Positions 1 to 5,541 of a stretch of DNA of 5,848 nt are shown in pieces (positions within the stretch are counted from its first letter, which is position 1; every line of letters starts with the position of its first letter). The DNA comes from Planctomycetota bacterium (lineage in GTDB: Bacteria > Planctomycetota > UBA11346): contig JACDEN010000202.1 of the NCBI GenBank assembly GCA_013816415.1, positions 1 through 5,848 of the forward strand, in the 5' to 3' direction. Under the pieces are notes generated by a model. That model was not told the DNA's origin, made no database searches, and worked only from the letters and a program-made list of their open reading frames with translations. The translations under genes were made by a program, and so were the position numbers.

Positions 1-141
1 CCATTTCCGGCCCAGCGAGGAGCGCGAGAGAGGTCGACGACGACAATATGAAGGGCTACAGGGGCCGCTCGCTGTTCGATCGGCAATGCGAAAACCAAAA
101 TTGGGGCATTCTGGGACTGGCTCTAGAAAGCTGTAAGCACT
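1..141. other. Left-edge stretch with no supported gene
   Basis: This is the sequence downstream of the tRNA 3' end on the minus strand. The short plus-strand frame that opens with the ATG near position 48 runs straight into the tRNA and has no support. A small inverted repeat, CCAAAATTGG near 96-105, reads on the minus strand as CCAATTTTGG followed by TTTT. It could be a weak terminator for the tRNA transcript, but a four-base stem is too short to call. Nothing else is recognisable. Confidence 0.4.
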
Positions 142-217
142 TGGTAGCGCTGAGTGGAATCGAACCACCGACCTAAGGCTTATGAAGCCTCCGCTCTAAC
201 CCCTGAGCTACAGCGCC
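142..217 (-). tRNA. tRNA with CAU anticodon, probably elongator tRNA-Met
   Basis: Read on the minus strand, this 76-base segment folds as a complete cloverleaf. The acceptor stem pairs GGCGCTG with CAGCGCT, giving a G1:U72 wobble, followed by discriminator A and an encoded CCA at the 3' end. The D stem is GCTC/GAGC, the anticodon stem is GAGGC/GCCTT around the loop TTCATAA (anticodon CAT, 182-184), and the T loop is TTCGATT. An initiator is unlikely because the anticodon stem lacks the three G:C pairs typical of initiators and there is no 1:72 C:A mismatch. The alternative is a tRNA-Ile whose C34 is modified to lysidine by TilS, and its D arm looks somewhat like such tRNAs. Sequence alone does not settle this. 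It lies 43 bases downstream of scpA on the same strand. Confidence 0.95.
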
Positions 218-229
218 GCGCGGCTCGCG

Positions 230-257
230 ACACTAGCGGAGGACCGTCAGGCGACAA
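230..257 (-). promoter_or_regulatory. Probable promoter of the CAU tRNA
   Basis: On the minus strand TTGTCG (252-257) and TAGTGT (230-235) are separated by 16 bases. They place a start site a few bases upstream of the tRNA 5' end at 217. This lets the tRNA be transcribed independently although it follows scpA closely. The -35 box matches TTGACA at four of six positions, while the -10 box fits only the loose TAnnnT pattern of GC-rich genomes. Confidence 0.4.
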
Positions 258-260
258 GCC

Positions 261-1406
261 TCACGGGGTCGGCACGATCTCGTGGTCGGGGACGGCGATC
301 CCCGCCTTCCTGCCCTCGAGGAACGTGCCGAAGCTCTGTTCCAGATCGGCGACCCGGGACAGGACCGAGTCGACGGCGCACGCCTCCTCGAGTTCGCGCA
401 GGAAACGCTGCTCGTCGGTTTCGAGACCCTCGTCGAGGCCGGCGGCGGCGTCGTCCTCCGGCGTCGCGGCGTCTGATGATGCGGCATGGAAGGTGACGAG
501 CTGTGGTTTGCGACGGCGTTTGGGCACGTCCTCCTCGACTGGATCGATCGGAGGGACCGCCGTGATGAGGTCGGGCGAGCGGTAGGTCAGATAGACCTCG
601 CCGTACTGCTCGTGCTGGATCGACTCGAAGAACCGTTGGCGGACGCACTCGAGGGTGGCCATCAGGATGCCTACCCGTCCGAGGCGGCTCGACTCCGCAG
701 CGAACAGCCAACCGAGGCGCGCCTCGCCGGTCATGCGCAAGGTGTCGATCAAGGCGTTGATGCGGACCTCCAGCGGCTGGTCATCGTTGATGACCGTCCG
801 CGGACCGAGGCCGTTGATGCGGATCTGGATCGATTCCCAAAGGGAATACAGCATTCCGGGATCGCAGTTGGAGAGCGAGATGCCGTCGGCCTCGTCCGGA
901 TCCTCGGGGATCGACTCGCGCAGCTGGCGTGGGCTGCGCTCGGATTGCTCGCCATCGAGCCCGTTCAGGATCTGGGTCGCCTCCTTGCAGCGGCGGTAGG
1001 CGAGCAGCTGGCGGATGAGACCGGACCGTGGATCGATGGTCTCCTCATCCTCCTGGGCCTCGTCGGCCTCGGCATTCTCGGGCGGTGGAGCGATCATCCG
1101 GCTCTTCATCTCGAGCAGGGTCGCCGCCATCAGGATGAAATCGCCGGCAGCCTCGAGGTCGAGATGCTCATCGATGCCGTGGCCCCCGGTCCAGGACGCG
1201 ACGGCGGCGACGAACTGGTCGGCGATGTCGGCGATCGGGATGTCGGTGATGTCGACTTCCGCCCGCCGCACCAGGTACAGCAGGAGATCGAGAGGACCGG
1301 CGAAGGTCTCGAGCCGCACCTGGTGCCGCAGATCGATCTCGACCGCCGTCTGCGCTGGAATGGCGTTTCCGCCAGCGTCCACCTCATCGGCCATCTCATC
1401 GGCCAT
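261..1406 (-). CDS. scpA: Segregation and condensation protein A (ScpA kleisin)
   Basis: ScpA is the kleisin subunit of the bacterial SMC-ScpA-ScpB condensin. It bridges the SMC heads and helps compact and separate the chromosome. The family signature FAGPLDLLLYLVRR lies at residues 35-48 and is followed by the helical SMC-contacting N-terminal region with LDLEAAGDFILMAATLLEMK at about 82-101. A winged-helix C-terminal domain lies around 210-275, with VGILMATLECVRQRFF and QYGEVYL. At 381 residues it exceeds the usual 240-300. The excess is an acidic linker (110-124) and a tail of about 100 residues after 280 containing KRRRK, an Asp/Glu/Ala-rich part and a predicted helix. I chose the ATG at 1406 because AGAGGA (1416-1421) lies nine bases upstream; an in-frame ATG at 1394 has no such site. 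The start overlaps the ispH stop by 11 bases, so the two are probably translationally coupled. No scpB is visible in the window. Confidence 0.93.
   Translation of the reverse strand: MADEMADEVDAGGNAIPAQTAVEIDLRHQVRLETFAGPLDLLLYLVRRAEVDITDIPIADIADQFVAAVASWTGGHGIDEHLDLEAAGDFILMAATLLEMKSRMIAPPPENAEADEAQEDEETIDPRSGLIRQLLAYRRCKEATQILNGLDGEQSERSPRQLRESIPEDPDEADGISLSNCDPGMLYSLWESIQIRINGLGPRTVINDDQPLEVRINALIDTLRMTGEARLGWLFAAESSRLGRVGILMATLECVRQRFFESIQHEQYGEVYLTYRSPDLITAVPPIDPVEEDVPKRRRKPQLVTFHAASSDAATPEDDAAAGLDEGLETDEQRFLRELEEACAVDSVLSRVADLEQSFGTFLEGRKAGIAVPDHEIVPTP
1383..1406. repeat. Perfect 12-bp tandem duplication at the ispH/scpA junction
   Basis: The 12-mer CTCATCGGCCAT occurs twice back to back (1383-1394 and 1395-1406). 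On the minus strand it encodes MADE twice at the ScpA N-terminus, supplying two ATG codons in the same frame. The ispH stop (1396-1398) lies within the first copy to be read. Because 12 is a multiple of three, copy number can change without altering either frame. Confidence 0.85.
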
Positions 1407-2268
1407 GCTGGTCGATCCTCTGCGCCGCGCCGAGCGCGCGGATGGCCGCATGGACGCTCTCGATCACGTCCTGCGGAGTGCTGGTGCCGGCGGTGATGCC
1501 GACGTGCTGCCGACCAGCGAACCACGCCGCCTCGAGGTCTTCCGCGCGTTCGATGTGGTGCGCTTCGACGCCCTTGTCGCGGATGAGCTCCATCAGCTTG
1601 CGGGTGTTCGCGCTGTTGCTTCCGCCGATGACGATGCCCAGGTCGATGTCCTGCGCGAGCAGGTCATGGATCGCGCGCTGGCGCTCCTTCACGGGCTCGC
1701 AGATGGTGTCGATGAAGCGCACATCCTCGACCCCGGGAAGCGCGCGGATCTTCGCGACGATGCGCTGGACCTTCTCCAGGCGGTTGGTGGTCTGGCTGAC
1801 GATGCCGATGCGGGAATGTCCGACGAGGCCGCTGAGATCCTCCTCGTCGTTGACCACCAGCGAATCGCTGAGGTTGCCGACCACGCCCCGGACCTCGACG
1901 TGGCTGGCCTCGCCGACGATCACCGGGAAATAGCCTTGGCGCTGCAGGAACCGGGCGAGCTTGTGCAGCCGGATCACCAGCGGGCAGGTGGCGTCGTAGA
2001 CGGTGTATCCCTGCGCCTCCAGATCCTGCTTGGTGGAGTCCGAAGCGCCATGCGCGGTGATCATCACCGCCTTGGTGGTGATGGTCGCGATCTGGTCCCG
2101 CTCGATGATGCGGACGCCGTTCGCCTTCAGGCGCTCCATGGTCTGCGGATTGTGCACGAGCTGGCCGACGACGGTCAGGCGGTCCCTGAACTCAGGGTCC
2201 AGGGCCATGTCGATGGCGTCCTGGACGCCGAAGCAGGTGCCCATGGCCTGGGCCAGCGTGATCCTCAC
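1396..2268 (-). CDS. ispH: 4-hydroxy-3-methylbut-2-enyl diphosphate reductase (IspH/LytB)
   Basis: IspH is the last enzyme of the MEP pathway. It reduces HMBPP to IPP and DMAPP with a 4Fe-4S cluster in the cytosol. From the GTG at 2268 the protein has 290 residues, close to the usual 300-320. The three cluster cysteines are present at 12 (GTCFGV), 95 (DATCPLV) and 190 (DTICEPV). Substrate-binding residues of the family are also there: H39 (QLVHN), H73 (TAHGAS), H123 and E125 (SHVEV, where most relatives have HPEV), T160 (SQTT), and the Ser/Asn cluster GGSNSANTRKL at 215-225. GITAGTSTP at 257-265 is the typical C-terminal motif. The frame stays open upstream to 2526, but that part shows no family similarity, and GGAG lies five bases before the GTG. 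The N-terminus RITLAQAMGTCFGV aligns with family starts. Its stop overlaps the start of scpA. Confidence 0.95.
   Translation of the reverse strand: MRITLAQAMGTCFGVQDAIDMALDPEFRDRLTVVGQLVHNPQTMERLKANGVRIIERDQIATITTKAVMITAHGASDSTKQDLEAQGYTVYDATCPLVIRLHKLARFLQRQGYFPVIVGEASHVEVRGVVGNLSDSLVVNDEEDLSGLVGHSRIGIVSQTTNRLEKVQRIVAKIRALPGVEDVRFIDTICEPVKERQRAIHDLLAQDIDLGIVIGGSNSANTRKLMELIRDKGVEAHHIERAEDLEAAWFAGRQHVGITAGTSTPQDVIESVHAAIRALGAAQRIDQHGR
1416..1421 (-). promoter_or_regulatory. Ribosome binding site that fixes the scpA start
   Basis: AGAGGA on the minus strand sits nine bases before the ATG at 1406 and inside the last codons of ispH. It favours 1406 over the in-frame ATG at 1394 and over the longer reading from 1451. 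Confidence 0.6.
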
Positions 2269-2273
2269 ATCGA

Positions 2274-2277
2274 CTCC
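2274..2277 (-). promoter_or_regulatory. Ribosome binding site that fixes the GTG start of ispH
   Basis: GGAG on the minus strand lies five bases upstream of the GTG at 2268. This supports a GTG start rather than an extension into the upstream structured region. Confidence 0.55.
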
Positions 2278-2339
2278 GGGGGTCCAGCCGGCGCCGGGCT
2301 TACGCTTACGGCGGCCGATGGGACCGAGATGAAAAGAGC

Positions 2340-2492
2340 CTCCGCTTGTGCCGTATCCAGCGGCGTGCCCTGAACCTTGTAGTTCAGTGTGGGAACCTCC
2401 CCATGTGGGCATGGCCCGACTGGGAGTATCAGGTCCCCAGTATTCATGAAAGGCCAGGAGCTGCGGCCAGACCTCGAACACAGCAGGGGCAC
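2340..2492 (-). ncRNA. Structured RNA, candidate 6S RNA (ssrS-like)
   Basis: Seen in the sequence: on the minus strand the 5' segment GTGCCCCTG (2484-2492) can pair with CAGGGCAC (2365-2372). Farther in is a long bulged apical hairpin made of GGGGAC/GTTCCC (2433-2438 with 2391-2396), a six-base bulge CTGATA, CTCCCA/TGGGGAG (2421-2426 with 2397-2403), and GGGC CAT GCCC (2407-2417). Between closing and apical stems the 5' side is largely unpaired (about 2439-2460), while the 3' side can form the hairpin CTGAAC/GTTCAG (2370-2387), which shares three bases with the closing stem. Known of the family: 6S RNA is 150-200 bases, mimics an open promoter to bind RNA polymerase, and has a closing stem, a central bubble often with a small 3'-side hairpin, and a bulged apical stem. 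TGTTCG and TTTCAT occur in matching order to E. coli 6S as I remember it. The 3' end is uncertain. Alternatives are an ispH leader or an unnamed RNA. Confidence 0.45.
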
Positions 2493-2497
2493 TGGAA

Positions 2498-2526
2498 TTT
2501 ATACAGGCGGCCGCAGCACAATCCAC
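2498..2526 (-). promoter_or_regulatory. Putative promoter of the structured RNA
   Basis: TATAAA (2498-2503), preceded by CTG, is a good -10 box on the minus strand in otherwise GC-rich sequence. It predicts a start near 2491, exactly where the 5' strand of the closing stem begins. The -35 region is weak: TGGATT at 2520-2525 with a 16-base spacer. The promoter lies immediately after the recQ stop and would also serve ispH and scpA if transcription reads through. Confidence 0.4.
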
Positions 2527-2534
2527 CGGTGAAG

Positions 2535-4574
2535 CTACGAGGCCACCACCGCTTCGGGATCACCGCCGGCCACGACCGTGAGGAAGGCCGGGCCATACAG
2601 CTTCAGCTTGCGTTCGCCGACCCCCTTGACCTCGAGCATCGCCGACAGTGACCCCGGACGTTCGGATGCCAGCAGATGCAAGGTCGCGTCGGTGAAGATC
2701 ACGTACGGCGGCACATGGCGGCGCTCCGCGAGCAGTCGGCGCAGGCGGCGAAGCCGTTCGAACAACGCGCCATCCTTGCCGTCGAGATCCTGGACCGCGG
2801 CCTTCCGCTGCGAACCCTTGCGCGCGCGTCCCGCCGCGGGAATGGTCCGGCCCAGGCGCACCTCGCCCTCGCCCTTGCACAGCGCGCGGCCGGCCGCGGT
2901 CAGCGTCACCAGCGGATAATCGCCGTCCTCGGTCACCATCAGGAGTCCCTGCACCAGCAGCTGGTCGATCCACGCCCGCAGGCTCGCTTCGCCGGCGTCC
3001 TTGAGCAGGCCGAACACGGCCAAGGCAGCGTGTCCGCCACGCTCGACCTTCTCGGTGGTCCGCCCGAGCAGCACGTCGACCACATGCCCGCTGCCGTAGC
3101 GTCCTCCCGTGCGCCACACCGTGCTGATGATCTTCTGCGCCGTCACCATCGCCTCGTCGGGGGCCAGCTCCTTCGATTCGCCGAGGCACACGTCGCACGC
3201 TCCGCATCCCGCGGCCGCAGCTTCGTACACCTGGCCGAAATGCTCGGTCAGCAGGCGGTGACGGCACATCGGCGCGACGGCGAAGCGGCCGACCTCCTTG
3301 AGCTGGCGGTCGAGGGTGCGCGTGCGATCGGGCGACAGGGCGCCGTCCTTCATCGCCAGCGCGCGGTGGGTGGCGAGATCTCCCGCGCTGAAGAGCAGCA
3401 CGCACTCGGCGGGATCGCCATCGCGTCCCGCCCGGCCCGCCTCCTGCTGGTAGTGCTCGATCGATTTCGGCGCGTTGGCGTGGATGACGAAGCGGACATT
3501 GCTGCGGTCGATGCCCATCCCGAAGGCGATGGTGGCGACGACCACGGTCAGGCGTTCGTTGACGAAATCGGACTGCACGCGCGAGCGCTCACGGGCCTCC
3601 ATGCCGGCGTGGTACCCGGCCGCGTGGATGCCGTTCTGCTGGAGGGCGTAGGCCAGGCGCTCGACCTCCTTGCGGGTCTGCGCGTAGACGATGCCCCCCT
3701 CGCCTTCGTGCCGGCGCACCACCTCGATCACCTGTTTGGTGCCGTTCATGCGCGGCAGGGCGCGGTAGACCAGGTTCGCGCGGTCGACATGACCGACCAG
3801 CCGCGCGGGATCGCGCAGCGCGAGTTGCGCGCAGATGTCGTCCTGGACCTGCGGGGTCGCCGTGGCGGTCAAGGCCATGCGTGGAATCCCCGGGATCTGC
3901 GCGAGGATCGGCGCAAGCTGACGGTACTCGGGGCGGAAATCGTGGCCCCAATGCGACACGCAGTGCGCCTCGTCGACGGCGACCAGACCGAGTTGGCCCT
4001 GCATCGTGGTCATGAGATCGCCGACGCATAGGCGCTCGGGGCTGACGTACAGCAGATCGAGGCGGCCAGTGGCGAGCATGCCGCGGATGTCGCGGCGCTC
4101 CTGCTCGGTGATGTTTCCGTGGAGGGCGCCTGCAGACAAACCCGCTTCGCGGGCGGCGGCGACCTGATCGTCCATCAAGGCGATCAGCGGAGAGACCACC
4201 AGGGTCAGGCCGAGGCCGCAGACCGCAGGGATCTGGTAGCACAGGCTCTTGCCGCCGCCGGTCGGCAGAACCACCAGGCTGTCGCGAGCGGCGAGCGCGG
4301 CCGCGGCCGCCTCCCCCTGGAGCGGACGGAACTGGTCGAAACCCCAGTATTTTCGCAAGGCGTCGTGCGGTACCATGCGATCGCGCACGCGACCGGCCAC
4401 CGGTGCGCGCAACGAGTCGAGCGAGCGTACGGCAGACATGCCGTCGACATCCGGGATCGTCTCGTCCTGGGCAAGGTCCTCGTCGGGGTCGAGCGACGCG
4501 GCCGGCAGCGGCGTGGCCGCTGCTGCGAGCCGGTCATCGTGCGGAAATGGCTGTCGACCGGACACGCAGGGCAC
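2535..4574 (-). CDS. recQ: ATP-dependent DNA helicase RecQ
   Basis: RecQ is a 3'-5' superfamily 2 DNA helicase that works in recombinational repair and replication-fork processing. Motif 0 is at 77-88 (WGFDQFRPLQGE), Walker A TGGGKS at 105-110, and DEAH at 201-204. The aromatic-rich loop that couples ATP hydrolysis to unwinding follows (CVSHWGHDFRPEY, 205-217). Motif III TATAT is at 236-240, motif V ATIAFGMGID at 347-356, and motif VI QQEAGRAGRDG at 376-386. The four zinc ligands C437, C457, C460 and C463 are intact, followed by the RQC winged helix (about 475-575) and an HRDC domain (about 600-670). This is the full bacterial layout. The start is uncertain: the GTG at 4574 gives 679 residues with about 70 before the helicase core, while the ATG at 4439 gives 634. 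Neither has a clear ribosome binding site. Residues 28-45 are acidic with GC-rich third positions, so the longer form is plausible. It lies 64 bases after the 77-residue gene. Confidence 0.96.
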   Translation of the reverse strand: MPCVSGRQPFPHDDRLAAAATPLPAASLDPDEDLAQDETIPDVDGMSAVRSLDSLRAPVAGRVRDRMVPHDALRKYWGFDQFRPLQGEAAAAALAARDSLVVLPTGGGKSLCYQIPAVCGLGLTLVVSPLIALMDDQVAAAREAGLSAGALHGNITEQERRDIRGMLATGRLDLLYVSPERLCVGDLMTTMQGQLGLVAVDEAHCVSHWGHDFRPEYRQLAPILAQIPGIPRMALTATATPQVQDDICAQLALRDPARLVGHVDRANLVYRALPRMNGTKQVIEVVRRHEGEGGIVYAQTRKEVERLAYALQQNGIHAAGYHAGMEARERSRVQSDFVNERLTVVVATIAFGMGIDRSNVRFVIHANAPKSIEHYQQEAGRAGRDGDPAECVLLFSAGDLATHRALAMKDGALSPDRTRTLDRQLKEVGRFAVAPMCRHRLLTEHFGQVYEAAAAGCGACDVCLGESKELAPDEAMVTAQKIISTVWRTGGRYGSGHVVDVLLGRTTEKVERGGHAALAVFGLLKDAGEASLRAWIDQLLVQGLLMVTEDGDYPLVTLTAAGRALCKGEGEVRLGRTIPAAGRARKGSQRKAAVQDLDGKDGALFERLRRLRRLLAERRHVPPYVIFTDATLHLLASERPGSLSAMLEVKGVGERKLKLYGPAFLTVVAGGDPEAVVAS

Positions 4575-4638
4575 CGTAAGTTCGCACCCGAGGGGTCAAT
4601 GGCCAAGGCCCCTGCCGAGTTACCTCGCCGGAGCCCGA

Positions 4639-4872
4639 TCAGGCGCGCTGGAGGAAGCGGATCTTCTCAGTGAAGGGCTCGAGGACGTTGCGCATGACCA
4701 TCAGCATCGGCTGCAGCGTCGGCGACAGGTTTCCGAATCCGAGATCGGGATCGTAGCGCGTCACCGCCACCAACGATCCGTCGCGCCGGACCTCGCAGCG
4801 ACCGGTCAACGCTTCCACCACCAGCATCCAGGATTCGGCCGCGTACTGGAAGGGGATAGAGAGCGGTTTCAC
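4639..4872 (-). CDS. Hypothetical protein, 77 residues
   Basis: I do not recognise this protein. It begins at a GTG with AGGGG close upstream and ends with KIRFLQRA. It has no signal peptide or membrane span. The sequence alternates short hydrophobic strands and turns (WMLVVEALTGRCEV, SLVAVTRYD), followed by a likely helix (LQPMLMVMRNVLEPFTEKI). This suggests a small soluble alpha/beta domain. It reads as coding because most codons end in G or C and amino-acid use is balanced, unlike the arginine- and serine-rich shadow frames nearby. It lies 64 bases upstream of recQ on the same strand, so the two may be cotranscribed. A role in DNA repair would be only guilt by association. Confidence 0.7.
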   Translation of the reverse strand: MKPLSIPFQYAAESWMLVVEALTGRCEVRRDGSLVAVTRYDPDLGFGNLSPTLQPMLMVMRNVLEPFTEKIRFLQRA

Positions 4873-4880
4873 GACCCCTG

Positions 4881-4886
4881 AGTATA
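4881..4886 (-). promoter_or_regulatory. Possible -10 box for the 77-residue gene and recQ
   Basis: TATACT on the minus strand lies eight bases before the GTG at 4872. No good -35 box is seen at the expected spacing. If used, the transcript would start almost at the start codon, making it nearly leaderless. Confidence 0.25.
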
Positions 4887-4940
4887 TGGGCTACCGCTGG
4901 CGTTCGGTTCCACATTTGGTCCGTGCTTACACAGCGCGAG

Positions 4941-4978
4941 CGCATGGACGCATGGAACGGGGAGCGGGGAACGGGAGC
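4941..4978. repeat. Short tandem repeats in the divergent promoter region
   Basis: CGCATGGA occurs twice in tandem (4941-4956) and is followed directly by three imperfect heptamers, CGGGGAG, CGGGGAA and CGGGAGC (4958-4978). They could be regulator half-sites or simple slippage products. Nothing in the sequence decides between these. Confidence 0.6.
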
Positions 4979-5026
4979 TCGAGAACAGCCCTCCGTTTTT
5001 TTTCGCGCGACGGCGCGATGGGCCGT

Positions 5027-5032
5027 TATAAT
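5027..5032 (+). promoter_or_regulatory. -10 box for the small membrane protein operon
   Basis: This is a perfect TATAAT in GC-rich sequence, 71 bases before the ATG at 5104. It predicts a start site near 5039 and a 5' leader of about 65 bases. The -35 region at the expected spacing (TCGCGC or similar) is poor, so an activator may be needed. Confidence 0.5.
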
Positions 5033-5103
5033 CGCAGCTGGAATCTTCGCTCCCAGCCAGTCCCGGCGCACTCGACCGGTAACGTACGTGCGAAAGGCCT
5101 CAC

Positions 5104-5397
5104 ATGACTCGTTCCCACCTCTTGTCACTCGCGGTATGCGGAGTCGTCGTCGTCGGCTTGACCACGACCATGCTGCCTGCCCTGTTCACCAATAGCGACG
5201 CGATCGGCTACCTGCGGGCGACCGCGAATGGGCGCCACTCGACCACCACCGGTTCAGAGCGGCCGGCGCGGGTGCCCGAGCACCGGTGGAGAAACGAGGA
5301 GGCGCCCCACTACCCGGCTGGTGGACAGATGCAGATGGTGATTCCGGACAACGCCGGTTCCGATGCGCAGACCCAGCAGGTGAAGGATACCCCATGA
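5104..5397 (+). CDS. Small membrane-anchored or secreted protein, 97 residues
   Basis: I do not recognise the family. The N-terminus MTRSH is followed by a hydrophobic stretch (about residues 6-27, LLSLAVCGVVVVGLTTTMLPAL). This is either an uncleaved anchor or a signal peptide. Cys12 is not in a clear lipobox. The remaining 70 residues are polar, rich in Thr, Arg, Pro, Gly and Gln, and probably disordered outside the membrane. AAAGG (5093-5097) lies six bases before the ATG. The stop overlaps the next start as ATGA, so the two genes are very likely one operon and their products may act together. Third codon positions are GC-rich as in the other genes. A link to the convergent AraC-type regulator is possible only from proximity. 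Confidence 0.75.
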   Translation: MTRSHLLSLAVCGVVVVGLTTTMLPALFTNSDAIGYLRATANGRHSTTTGSERPARVPEHRWRNEEAPHYPAGGQMQMVIPDNAGSDAQTQQVKDTP

Positions 5398-5540
5398 CCG
5401 CCCTCGCCGTCTACCTCATGATGGGCCTCGGCCCGGCGCTCATCATCCTGACCCTCGCCTGGATCATCGCCTTCGAGGGCACGCGCCACGATCGTCGCCA
5501 GGACACCGGTCAGGCGTTGCCGCCACCAGAGGCTCGCTGA
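5394..5540 (+). CDS. Single-span membrane microprotein, 48 residues
   Basis: This short protein has one clear membrane helix (about residues 4-27, LAVYLMMGLGPALIILTLAWIIAF), then a basic cytoplasmic-type stretch (RHDRR) and a Pro-rich end. By the positive-inside rule the C-terminus faces the cytoplasm. AAGGA (5383-5387) sits six bases before the ATG, and the start overlaps the preceding stop as ATGA, a good sign of coupled translation. Size and shape recall small accessory subunits of transporters or oxidases, but no partner is in view and I do not assign one. Its stop is one base from the stop of the convergent AraC-family gene. Confidence 0.75.
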   Translation: MTALAVYLMMGLGPALIILTLAWIIAFEGTRHDRRQDTGQALPPPEAR

Positions 5541-5541
5541 A

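Larger units (their letters stand above)
4873..5103. other. Divergent intergenic region
   Basis: This region of 231 bases separates the minus-strand 77-residue gene from the plus-strand small membrane genes. It contains a possible -10 box for each direction, the tandem repeats at 4941-4978, and a run of eight T (4996-5003). Plus-strand frames here are rich in Arg and Ser and have no ribosome binding sites, so I see no gene in it. Confidence 0.6.

Noticed and set aside
486..2373. Long plus-strand open frames antisense to scpA and ispH (486-1496 and 1015-2373)
   Set aside because: They are mirror frames of well-supported conserved genes. Their products are Asp/Ala/Leu- or Arg/Ser-rich with no recognisable domain, as expected from GC-rich coding DNA.
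2370..2500. 5S rRNA, SRP RNA, tmRNA or tRNA in the recQ-ispH gap
   Set aside because: The region has several hairpins but none of the conserved motifs of these RNAs, such as the SRP GGAA tetraloop region, the tmRNA tRNA-like ends or a T-loop TTCRANT element.
2269..2526. N-terminal extension of IspH from 2526
   Set aside because: The added 86 residues resemble no IspH, cover the structured RNA and have irregular codon use. The GTG at 2268 has GGAG at good spacing and matches the family N-terminus.
2676..4031. 451-codon plus-strand frame antisense to recQ
   Set aside because: It lies wholly inside recQ, whose motifs are intact throughout. The antisense product is low-complexity in Ala, Arg, Val and Asp and shows no family features.
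4961..5003. Rho-independent terminator ending in T8 on the plus strand
   Set aside because: The only stem is a short bulged CGGGAG/CTCCG pairing, and no plus-strand gene lies upstream to need it.
4886..5107. Plus-strand 73-codon frame in the divergent region
   Set aside because: No ribosome binding site, Arg/Ser-rich composition, and it runs across the TATAAT promoter box.
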